Source: Defluviicoccus sp. | GTDB lineage: Bacteria; Pseudomonadota; Alphaproteobacteria; MPNO01 | DNA length: 14,273 nt | Assembly: GCA_028820945.1 (NCBI GenBank) | Contig: JAPPHW010000096.1 | Coordinates: forward strand, 1-14,273 | Direction: 5' to 3' | Shown: positions 7,421 to 13,825 of the stretch, piece after piece | How the letters are laid out: the number at the start of each line of letters is the position of its first letter | How positions within the stretch are numbered: position 1 is the stretch's first letter | Notes under the pieces: generated by a model | The model's database searches: none | The model's input: the letters and a program-made list of their open reading frames with translations, nothing else | What the model was told of the DNA's origin: nothing | Program-made: the position numbers and the translations under genes

Positions 7421-7896
7421 TGGCGCGCTATCACATCACGACGACGATCAACGGCGACGAGGTCGAATTCCTCTGCGAAAGCGACCAGACGCTGCTGTCC
7501 GCGCTGCGCGACGAGCTCGTTATGACCGGCACCAAGGAAGGCTGCGGCACGGGCGATTGCGGCGCCTGCTCGGTCACCGTGGACGGAAGGCTGATGTGCT
7601 CCTGCCTCGTGCTGGCCGTCGAGGTCGAGGGCAAGCGGGTCGAGACCATCGAGGGCATGGCCGACGGCGAGGAGCTTCACCCGCTGCAGCGCAAGTTCCT
7701 CGAACACGCGGCGCTGCAATGCGGCATCTGCACCCCGGGTCTGCTGATCGCCTCGCGGTCGCTCCTGGAACGCAATCCGGACCCGACCGAAACCGAAATC
7801 CGATACTGGCTCGCCGGCAATCTCTGCCGCTGCACCGGCTATCACAAGATCGTCGAGGCGGTGGCCGATGCCGCCCGCGAGATGAGGGAGGTCTGA
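7420..7896 (+). CDS. Molybdenum hydroxylase 2Fe-2S (small) subunit, CoxS type
   Basis: A 158-residue protein with two [2Fe-2S] centres. The N-terminal plant-ferredoxin-type cluster uses CGTGDCGAC (C42, C47, C50) plus C60 or C62. The C-terminal cluster uses CGIC (C101, C104) and, exactly 31 residues later, CRC (C136, C138), the classic C-x2-C-x31-C-x-C arrangement of this family. It carries electrons from the molybdenum centre to FAD in a cytoplasmic three-subunit enzyme. It starts one base inside the stop of the FAD subunit gene and ends two bases before the large-subunit ATG, so the three genes form a tight operon. All expected cysteines are present, so the subunit appears functional. Confidence 0.95.
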   Translation: MARYHITTTINGDEVEFLCESDQTLLSALRDELVMTGTKEGCGTGDCGACSVTVDGRLMCSCLVLAVEVEGKRVETIEGMADGEELHPLQRKFLEHAALQCGICTPGLLIASRSLLERNPDPTETEIRYWLAGNLCRCTGYHKIVEAVADAAREMREV

Positions 7897-7898
7897 CC

Positions 7899-10196
7899 AT
7901 GGCGACGATGCTCAAATACGAGGACAAGGATCTCAAGGTCGTCGGCACGAGGCCGATCCGCCCGGACGGAGTCGACAAGGTCACCGGACGCGCCCGTTAC
8001 GGCGCCGACATCAACCTGCCGGGCCAGCTCTACGGCCGCGTGGTCCGGAGCCCGCACGCGCATGCGCGGGTGCTCGCCATCCGGACCGACAAGGCGGAGG
8101 CGCTCAAGGGCGTCAAGGCGGTGGTCACGCGCGACGATTTCCCTGAAATGCCGATCGAGTATGCCGCGGCGGGCGAGCTCATCGTCAATTTCCGCGACGT
8201 CACCCGCAACATGATGGCGCGGGAGAAGGTGCTTTACGACGGGCATCCCGTTGCCGCCGTCGCCGCGACCTCGGATGCCGTCGCAAGGCAGGCCGTCAAG
8301 CTGATCGAGGTCGATTACGAAGTGCTGCCGCACGTGATCGATCCCGTCGACGCGATGGCGGAAGACGCGCCGCTGCTGCATGAGGAGCAGATCACCGAAG
8401 GCGTCGACCCGGCACCCGAGAAGCCGTCGAACCTCGCCAAGGTCTTCAACTTCGCCAAGGGCGACGTGGAGAAGGGATTCGCCGAAGCGGACCTCGTCAT
8501 CGAGCGCGAGTTCAACACCAAGCCCGTGCACCAGGGCTATATCGAGCCGCAGGCCTCGCTCGCGAGCTACACCGAGGACGGCCAGGTCGAGGTCTACACC
8601 GCGACCCAGGGCCATTTCGTGATCCGCGCGCAATGCGCCAAGCTGCTGCAGATGGACATCTCGAAGATCCGCGTGATCCCGACCGAGCTCGGCGGCGGGT
8701 TCGGCGGCAAGAACAACGTCTATCTCGAACCGCTCGCCATCGTTCTGTCGAAGAAGTCCAACCGGCCGGTCAAGATGACCATGAGCCGGGAGGACGTGTT
8801 CCGCGCCACCGGACCGACCTCGGGCGCGCATACGCGGATCAAGATCGGCTGCCGCAAGGACGGCCGGATCGTCGCCGCGGAGGCCGAGCTCGACTTCCAG
8901 GCCGGCGCCTTCGCGGGCTCGTCGGTGCCGATGGCCTCGATGTGCACCTTCACCCGCTACGACCTCGAGAACGTCAAGGTCACCGGCAACGACATCACCG
9001 TGAACCGGCCCAAGGTCGCCGCCTACCGGGCGCCCGGCGCGCCGATCTCTATCTTCGGGGTGGAGAGCATCCTGGACGAGATGGCGATCGAGTTCGGCAT
9101 CGATCCGATCGAGCTCCGCATGCGCAATGCCGCGAAGGAAGGCACCCAGACCTATTACGGCCCCACCTTCGGGCCGATCGGCTACGAGGACACGCTGAAG
9201 AAGGCGCTGGAGCACCCGCATCTCAAGGAACCGCTCGGCCAGGATCAGGGCCGCGGCATCGCGACCGGCTTCTGGTTCAACATCGGCAAGGAGACCACGA
9301 CCACGCTCAACGTCAACGAGGACGGCACGGTCGCCGTGATCCTCGGCACCATCGACGTCGCGGGCGGGTCGCGGGCTGCGATGGCGATGATGGTCGCCGA
9401 GGAGCTCGGCATCGACGTCGACAAGGTGCGCCCGCAGATCGGCGACACCCAGCAGCTCGGCTTCAACTTCGTCACCGCCGGCAGCCGCGGCACCTTCGCG
9501 AGCGGCATGGCGGTGACGGTCGCCGCGCGCAAGGCGATCGACGTCATGCGGGAGCGCGCCGCCCGGACCTGGGACGTGCCGGTGGACGGCGTCGTCTGGG
9601 AGGACGGCCACGCGCGCCCGGCGAGTTCCAATGTCGGCGAGTTCGAGCCGCTATCCATCGCCGATATCGCGCGCAAGTCGGGAATGACCGGCGGCCCCAT
9701 CGCGGGCCACGCGGAAATCACCGCCGAGGGCGCGGGGCCGGGCTTCGGCACCCATATCGTCGACGTCGAGGTCGACCGCAGGACCGGGCTGGTCAAGATC
9801 CTGCGCTACACGGTGATCCAGGACACCGGCAAGGCGATCCATCCGGCCTATGTCGAGGGGCAGTTCCAGGGCGGCGCCGTGCAGGGGATCGGCTGGGCGC
9901 TCAACGAAGAGTACATCTACGACGAGAACGGAACCCTCCAGAACCCGGGCTTCCTCGACTACCGGGTTCCGGTCGCCTCCGACGTGCCGTTCATCGGCAC
10001 CGAGATCGTGGAGGTGCCCAACCCGAACCACCCCTACGGCGTGCGCGGCATCGGCGAGGTGCCGATCATTCCGCCGATCGCCGCGATATCCAACGCCATC
10101 CACGACGCCATCGGCATCCGGCTTCGCGAACAGCCGATGTCGCCGCCGAAGGTGCTGAAGGCGATCCGAGAGGCCGGGAACGGCGCCGCCGGTTAG
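7899..10196 (+). CDS. Molybdenum hydroxylase molybdopterin-binding (large) subunit, substrate unknown
   Basis: A 765-residue catalytic subunit of the xanthine dehydrogenase family. It shows VTGRARYGADINLPGQLYG (28-46), the molybdopterin motif GGGFGGK (265-271), the active-site loop AYRAPGAP (375-382) and GVRGIGEVP (714-722), where Glu720 is the likely catalytic base. Form I CO dehydrogenase has AYRCSFR at the loop with a copper-binding cysteine; here alanine (A378) takes that place, so this is not a CO dehydrogenase. Members of this kind hydroxylate aromatic acids, thioesters, N-heterocycles or aldehydes, and the substrate cannot be read here. GAGGGAGG before the ATG at 7899 supports the start; the open frame upstream to 7269 is shadow. 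No maturation genes (coxDEFG, xdhC) are within the window, so they would have to be elsewhere. Confidence 0.93.
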   Translation: MATMLKYEDKDLKVVGTRPIRPDGVDKVTGRARYGADINLPGQLYGRVVRSPHAHARVLAIRTDKAEALKGVKAVVTRDDFPEMPIEYAAAGELIVNFRDVTRNMMAREKVLYDGHPVAAVAATSDAVARQAVKLIEVDYEVLPHVIDPVDAMAEDAPLLHEEQITEGVDPAPEKPSNLAKVFNFAKGDVEKGFAEADLVIEREFNTKPVHQGYIEPQASLASYTEDGQVEVYTATQGHFVIRAQCAKLLQMDISKIRVIPTELGGGFGGKNNVYLEPLAIVLSKKSNRPVKMTMSREDVFRATGPTSGAHTRIKIGCRKDGRIVAAEAELDFQAGAFAGSSVPMASMCTFTRYDLENVKVTGNDITVNRPKVAAYRAPGAPISIFGVESILDEMAIEFGIDPIELRMRNAAKEGTQTYYGPTFGPIGYEDTLKKALEHPHLKEPLGQDQGRGIATGFWFNIGKETTTTLNVNEDGTVAVILGTIDVAGGSRAAMAMMVAEELGIDVDKVRPQIGDTQQLGFNFVTAGSRGTFASGMAVTVAARKAIDVMRERAARTWDVPVDGVVWEDGHARPASSNVGEFEPLSIADIARKSGMTGGPIAGHAEITAEGAGPGFGTHIVDVEVDRRTGLVKILRYTVIQDTGKAIHPAYVEGQFQGGAVQGIGWALNEEYIYDENGTLQNPGFLDYRVPVASDVPFIGTEIVEVPNPNHPYGVRGIGEVPIIPPIAAISNAIHDAIGIRLREQPMSPPKVLKAIREAGNGAAG

Positions 10197-10246
10197 AGCG
10201 TTTTCCGAACTTGTCGGTTCACGACGACCGACCCACCCTCCCCCGG

Positions 10247-10321
10247 CCCCTCCCGCGAGCGGGAGGGGAGAAGGCGAGGCGGAGTCGGCAAGCGCGTTCC
10301 CTCTCCCCTGCGGGGAGAGGG
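10247..10321. repeat. Pair of GC-rich palindromes in a convergent gap, possible bidirectional terminator
   Basis: Two hairpins lie between the convergent large-subunit and cupin genes. The first pairs CCCCTCCCGC with GCGGGAGGGG (10247-10268). The second has a perfect 10-bp stem, CCCTCTCCCC (10299-10308) and GGGGAGAGGG (10312-10321), with a TGC loop. The wording CCTCCCCCGGCCCC... and GCTAGGGTGAGGGGG around them is a widespread proteobacterial intergenic repeat. The gap begins with tagagcgttttccg directly at the stop, another repeat-like start. There is no T run, so a terminating role is only plausible. Confidence 0.7.
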
Positions 10322-10363
10322 CTAGGGTGAGGGGGACCGGAGCCCCGTATCGAAGGGCGGCCG

Positions 10364-10942
10364 TCACACCGCGAGCGGCACCAGCGTCAGCCCGCGGTGG
10401 GTGTTGTCCGTGGTGCCGGTCTCGGGGAAGAAGCGGTTCTGGCTGTAGCCGCCGGGGCGGTCGCTGCGCACCGTGATCGCGACCGAGCGTTCGGACGCGC
10501 CCCACTCGGAATGGGGAACCCAGGGACCGATCGTGTCGACATGCCCGGTCGGCGCGTCGTGCCTGTCGATCAGTTGGAGCGTCGCCTTCCCGGGCGTCTT
10601 GCCGTCGTCGGTGCGCTCGTAGACATGGGTGATCTCGGCCCCGTCGAGCACGCCGTAGACTGTCCAGGTATGGGCGTGATCGTGGATGAAGGCGCGGTGG
10701 CCGGGCTCGCGCACCAGGGCGCCGACGAAGAACCCGTGACCGGCGTCGTGATGCAGGACGTATTCGCGCCCCTTCTTCGCGGTCCAGCCGCGCGAGGCCT
10801 CGCGCATCTCCTTGTCGGCGACCAAAACCGCGAGCAGGTCCTTCACACCCGACCAGTGCTCGTCCTCCGGCAGGCCTTTCTCGAAATGGGCGCGGAGATC
10901 GTCGATGAAGCGCGCGAACGCGGGGACCGAATAGCCGGACAT
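10364..10942 (-). CDS. Cupin-fold protein resembling cysteine dioxygenase
   Basis: A 192-residue predicted cytoplasmic cupin. The motif FIHDHAHTWTVYGVLDG (85-101) supplies a His87-x-His89 metal pair, and PHSEWGASERSVAITVRS (143-160) supplies the third histidine (His144). This H-x-H plus distant H arrangement and the length fit the three-histidine iron centre of cysteine-dioxygenase-type thiol dioxygenases, which oxidise cysteine or 3-mercaptopropionate to the sulfinate. The usual cysteine-dioxygenase wording is not strictly followed, so another cupin oxygenase or a non-catalytic binding protein is possible. The start at 10942 has a clear GGAGG eight bases upstream. It is divergent from the amidohydrolase gene over 97 bp and convergent with the hydroxylase operon, so it is a single-gene unit. 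Confidence 0.7.
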   Translation of the reverse strand: MSGYSVPAFARFIDDLRAHFEKGLPEDEHWSGVKDLLAVLVADKEMREASRGWTAKKGREYVLHHDAGHGFFVGALVREPGHRAFIHDHAHTWTVYGVLDGAEITHVYERTDDGKTPGKATLQLIDRHDAPTGHVDTIGPWVPHSEWGASERSVAITVRSDRPGGYSQNRFFPETGTTDNTHRGLTLVPLAV

Positions 10943-11016
10943 GGGGTTGCCTCCAGGTTTCTCGGGCGGCGTCTGTGCGGCCGCAACGCTACAATGAGGA
11001 CGCCGACGGGGGAAGA

Positions 11017-11043
11017 ATGAGCCGACCGGACGACCGCCCATGA
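11017..11043 (+). other. Possible 8-codon leader ORF overlapping the amidohydrolase start
   Basis: An ATG at 11017, preceded by GGGGGAAGA, opens an eight-residue frame (MSRPDDRP) whose TGA overlaps the amidohydrolase ATG in ATGA (11040-11043). The amidohydrolase has no good ribosome site of its own, so coupled re-initiation is a reasonable but untested reading. It may equally be chance. Confidence 0.25.
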
Positions 11044-12050
11044 AACTCGACATCTTCAACCACATCCTGCCGCCCGCCTATTTCGAACGGCTGAAAGAGG
11101 TCATCCCGGACAAGCGGATGCTGGGGCGCTACCCGCTCTTGCCGACGCTGACCGATGTCGAGGACCGCTTCCGGATGATGGACGCGTTCGAGGGCTACGC
11201 GCAGGTGCTGTCGCTCGCCAACCCGCCGCTGGAAGCTCTCGGCACGCCGGAGGAGAGCGCGGAGCTCGCGCGGATCGCCAATGACGGGATGGCCGAGCTC
11301 TGCACTCGCTATCCCGACCGATTCCCCGCCTTCACCGCCTCGGTCGCGCTGAACGACCCGGACGGCGCGGTCGAGGAGGCGCGCCGCGCGATAGACGAGC
11401 TCGGCGCGCGCGGAGTACAGGTTTTCACCAACGTGCTGGGACGCCCCATCAGCGGCGCCCCGTTCCGGCCCCTTTTCGAGTGTCTCGCGGGGTACGACCT
11501 GCCGGTCTGGGTGCACCCGATCCGCGGCCCCAACCACCCCGACTATATGAGCGAGGAGCTATCGGAGAACGAAATCTGGTTCACCTTCGGCTGGCCCTAC
11601 GAGACCAGCGCCTGCATGGCGCGGCTGATCTTTTCCGGGCTCTTCGACGCGTTGCCCGACCTCAAGATCGTCACCCATCACATGGGCGGCATGATCCCCT
11701 TCTTCGCGGAGAAGATCTCCATCGGCTTCGAGCAGCTCTTCGAAGGCGGGGTCGGCAACAACCCGCTCGCCGCGCGCGCCGGGCTCGAAAAGCAGCCGAT
11801 CGAGTATTACCGCATGCTGTACGGCGACACGGCGTTGAACGGGTCGAGGCCCGCGACGGTCTGCGGCTACGAGTTCTTCGGGGCGGGACAAAGCCTGTTC
11901 GCGACGGACGCGCCGTTCGACCCCGAAGGCGGCGCGCTGTTCATCCGGGGCACGATCGACGCGGTCGACGCTCTCGACATCGATGCCGCCGACAGGGGGC
12001 GAATATACGAGACGAACGCCCGCGAACTGCTCAGGCTGGACGCCGGGTGA
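11040..12050 (+). CDS. Amidohydrolase family protein, ACMSD-like decarboxylase/hydrolase
   Basis: A 336-residue TIM-barrel protein of the amidohydrolase-2 group, which includes aminocarboxymuconate semialdehyde decarboxylase and resorcylate/salicylate-type decarboxylases. Likely metal or active-site residues are H159 (VWVHP), H213/H214 (THHMGGMIPF, a strong family signature) and D290 (FATDAPFDPEGG). The N-terminal motif, normally D-x-H-x-H, reads DIFNH (4-8), so the first histidine is replaced by Phe6. I recall close homologues that also start DIFNH, so this is probably a subfamily trait rather than damage. It would act on a ring-fission product or hydroxy-aromatic acid; the substrate is unknown. 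No strong ribosome site precedes ATG 11040. A UbiD decarboxylase and a flavin monooxygenase follow nearby, fitting aromatic degradation. Confidence 0.85.
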   Translation: MKLDIFNHILPPAYFERLKEVIPDKRMLGRYPLLPTLTDVEDRFRMMDAFEGYAQVLSLANPPLEALGTPEESAELARIANDGMAELCTRYPDRFPAFTASVALNDPDGAVEEARRAIDELGARGVQVFTNVLGRPISGAPFRPLFECLAGYDLPVWVHPIRGPNHPDYMSEELSENEIWFTFGWPYETSACMARLIFSGLFDALPDLKIVTHHMGGMIPFFAEKISIGFEQLFEGGVGNNPLAARAGLEKQPIEYYRMLYGDTALNGSRPATVCGYEFFGAGQSLFATDAPFDPEGGALFIRGTIDAVDALDIDAADRGRIYETNARELLRLDAG

Positions 12051-12066
12051 TCTGGAGCGCGGTCGG

Positions 12067-12161
12067 CCGCCCTTCGATACGCGGCTGCGCCGCTACTCAG
12101 GGTGAGGGAATCTCTTAGATCCTCATCCCGAGTAGGCCCGAAGGGCCGTATCGAGGGACGG
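12067..12161. repeat. Long inverted repeat in a convergent gap
   Basis: Two 41-base arms (12067-12107 and 12121-12161) are imperfect inverse copies of each other. Conserved blocks are TCGATACG and CTACTC near the ends, and TGAGG beside the 13-base spacer. Within each arm the central part is itself a small hairpin, CGGCTGCGCCG on the left and GCCCTTCGGGC on the right; they differ in sequence but both keep pairing. This matches the alphaproteobacterial intergenic repeat type CCTTCGATACG...CTACTCAGG. It occupies almost the whole gap between the convergent amidohydrolase and monooxygenase genes and could end both transcripts. Confidence 0.8.
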
Positions 12162-12183
12162 ATCAAGTCGGGATAGACCCGTC

Positions 12184-13485
12184 CTACGGCCAGGCCGGGC
12201 GGGTAATGCCGAGATTTTCCCTCAGCGTCGTGCCCGCGTACTCGGTGCGATAGAGCCCCCGGCGCTGCAGCTCGGGGATCACCAGTTCGATGAAGTCCTC
12301 CAGGCTCGACGGGAACACCGGCGGCATGATGTTGAACCCGTCGCAGCCGCGCTCGCGGACCCATTCCTCCATCATGTCGGCGATGCTCCCCGGGGTGCCG
12401 ACGATTTCGTAGTGACCCCGCGCGCCGGCGATGCGGCGGTAGAGATCGCGGATGGTGAGGTTCTCCCGGCGCCCGATCTCGGCGAACAGCTGCGCCCGCG
12501 TGGAGACGACCTTGTTGGGCGGCAGCTCCGGCAGCGGCCCGTCGACATCGTAGCCGGTGAGGTCGAAGTCGATCCGCCTCGAGAGAAGCTGCATCCCGGC
12601 GAGGGGGTCGATGAGATCCTGCAGGACCTCGTACTTGTCCTCGGCTTCCGACTGGGTGCGACCGACGCAGACGGCGAGGCCGGGCAGGACCTTGAGCGAA
12701 TCGGGATCGCGTCCGACCGCCTCCATCCGGCCCTTCACGTCGGCGTAGAACTCCCGCGCCCCTTCGAGGGTCTGTTGCGCGCCGAAGATCACCTCGGCGG
12801 TCTCGGCCGCGAGCTGGCGCCCGTCGTCGGACGCGCCCGCCTGCACCATCACGGGCTCGCCCTGCGGCGAGGGCGGCACGTTGATCGGTCCCCGCACCTG
12901 GAAGTGCTCGCCCCGGTGCTCCATCACGTTGAGCTTGCTTTCGTCGAAATAGAGGCCGCTTTCCTTGTCGCGGACGAACACACCCTCGCCCCAGGAGTTC
13001 CAGAGCCCGCGCACGACATGGGCGAATTCGCGGGCGCGGCGGTAGCGCTCGGTTTTTTCCAGGTGCTCGTCGAGACCGAAACTGGCCGCCTCCAGCTTGT
13101 TGGCGGAGGTGATCAGGTTCCATCCGGCCCGGCCTCCGCTCGTGACGTCGAGCGAAGCGAACCGGCGGGCGAGCAGATAGGGCTGGTCGTAGGTCGTGGT
13201 CGAGGTGCAGACGAGCCCGATATGGCGCGTGTGCTGGGCGACCGAGCACATCACGGTGAACGGCTCGATCCAGGTTCCGAAGGAATCGCGAATCATCGAC
13301 TTGAGGTCGCCGCGCCAGAACGAGACCGAATCGGCCATGAAGAACAGGTCGAACAGACCGCGCTCGGCGAGCTGCGCGAGCTCCACGATGTGGGCGATAT
13401 TGCCGCCCGAATCGGCGACGCCGTCGGGGTGCCGCCACGCCGCCATGTGGTGCCCGCAGGGCCAGTAGAACATTCCGAGATTCAT
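12184..13485 (-). CDS. LLM-class flavin-dependent monooxygenase (NtaA/SnaA/DszA family)
   Basis: A 433-residue luciferase-like monooxygenase, normal length for the nitrilotriacetate/dibenzothiophene-sulfone monooxygenase group. It begins MNLGMFYWPCGHHMAAWRHP. Family features are GLFDLFFMADSVSFWRGD (43-60), the flavin-proximal segment TSTTTYDQPYLLARRFASLD (94-113) and SGGRAGWNLITSAN (116-129). These enzymes use reduced FMN from a separate reductase, not seen here, and oxygen to cleave C-N or C-S bonds or oxidise alkanes; the substrate is unknown. ATG 13485 is chosen because family homology starts there. The frame is open to 13653, but that extension translates an intergenic repeat (HPGLDPGMTG) and should be excluded. 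No clear ribosome site is visible. It is divergent from the UbiD gene. Confidence 0.9.
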   Translation of the reverse strand: MNLGMFYWPCGHHMAAWRHPDGVADSGGNIAHIVELAQLAERGLFDLFFMADSVSFWRGDLKSMIRDSFGTWIEPFTVMCSVAQHTRHIGLVCTSTTTYDQPYLLARRFASLDVTSGGRAGWNLITSANKLEAASFGLDEHLEKTERYRRAREFAHVVRGLWNSWGEGVFVRDKESGLYFDESKLNVMEHRGEHFQVRGPINVPPSPQGEPVMVQAGASDDGRQLAAETAEVIFGAQQTLEGAREFYADVKGRMEAVGRDPDSLKVLPGLAVCVGRTQSEAEDKYEVLQDLIDPLAGMQLLSRRIDFDLTGYDVDGPLPELPPNKVVSTRAQLFAEIGRRENLTIRDLYRRIAGARGHYEIVGTPGSIADMMEEWVRERGCDGFNIMPPVFPSSLEDFIELVIPELQRRGLYRTEYAGTTLRENLGITRPAWP

Positions 13486-13597
13486 AGCCGATACGCTAAC
13501 CCAGCCACGGGACGGCGGAAAGGCCCGACGGGTTCTCCGACCCGTCATTTCGACCGGGCACGGCTTGCGAAGAACCCTCGTGCCGCCGCCCGCACCC

Positions 13598-13625
13598 GTC
13601 ATGCCCGGATCAAGTCCGGGGTGAC
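13598..13625. repeat. Palindromic intergenic repeat of the HPGLDPGMT-coding type
   Basis: GTCA (13598-13601) pairs with TGAC (13622-13625), and CCCGGA (13604-13609) pairs with TCCGGG (13615-13620) around a five-base loop. This GTCATGCCCGGA...TCCGGGGTGAC word is a very common repeat in alphaproteobacterial genomes, and read in one frame it gives the spurious peptide HPGLDPGMTG. Confidence 0.75.
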
Positions 13626-13766
13626 AGCGGGGGGCGGAGACGGTCTCGCCCATGGGCGCTACATCCGCGCCGGAATTAAACCGGACAGCAGTGGAACAAG
13701 TCCGGCCATGACGGAGGGGGACAGCGAGGCGGTCGCCTCCGGTCGAAACGACGAAGGGGAGACAAG

Positions 13767-13795
13767 TTGGTGACAGGTCCGCGACCGCCTATCCT
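13767..13795 (+). promoter_or_regulatory. Candidate promoter of the UbiD gene
   Basis: TTGGTG (13767-13772) and TATCCT (13790-13795) are separated by 17 bases, matching sigma-70 spacing with moderate consensus agreement. A transcript starting near 13802 would have a short leader with GAGGAGG (13814-13820) before the ATG at 13826. Inferred from consensus only. Confidence 0.35.
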
Positions 13796-13825
13796 GCCCC
13801 GGCGACCCCGTTCGAGGAGGCGACC

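Larger units (their letters stand above)
13486..13825. other. Repeat-containing divergent intergenic region upstream of ubiD
   Basis: These 340 bases carry no convincing gene. They hold an intergenic repeat with CCCGTCAT twice (13541-13548 and 13595-13602). A dyad, CCGGAC (13681-13686) with GTCCGG (13700-13705), lies about 125 bp before the UbiD start and could be an operator, though it could also be a repeat remnant. The promoter for the UbiD gene is probably in the last 60 bases. I see no clear promoter for the divergent monooxygenase. Confidence 0.6.

Noticed and set aside
7269..7898. Long N-terminal extension of the molybdopterin subunit (975 codons in total)
   Set aside because: It overlaps the FAD and 2Fe-2S subunit genes in another frame; the ATG at 7899 has a good ribosome site and the expected N-terminus.
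7842..9611. 589-codon open frame antisense to the molybdopterin subunit
   Set aside because: The sense strand carries all family motifs, and the antisense product is low-complexity with repeated Asp, His, Leu and Arg.
6560..10196. Aerobic carbon monoxide dehydrogenase (coxMSL)
   Set aside because: Gene order fits, but the large subunit lacks the AYRCSFR loop with the copper cysteine, and no cox accessory genes are next to it.
10247..10321. CRISPR-like or satellite array
   Set aside because: Only two different hairpins with no regular repeat-spacer spacing; it fits a scattered intergenic palindrome.
12412..13773. 453-codon open frame antisense to the flavin monooxygenase
   Set aside because: A mirror of the real gene, without a ribosome site or family resemblance.
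13629..13773. Small protein gene before ubiD
   Set aside because: Short ATG frames exist, but none has a convincing ribosome site or protein-like composition, and the region overlaps repeat remnants.
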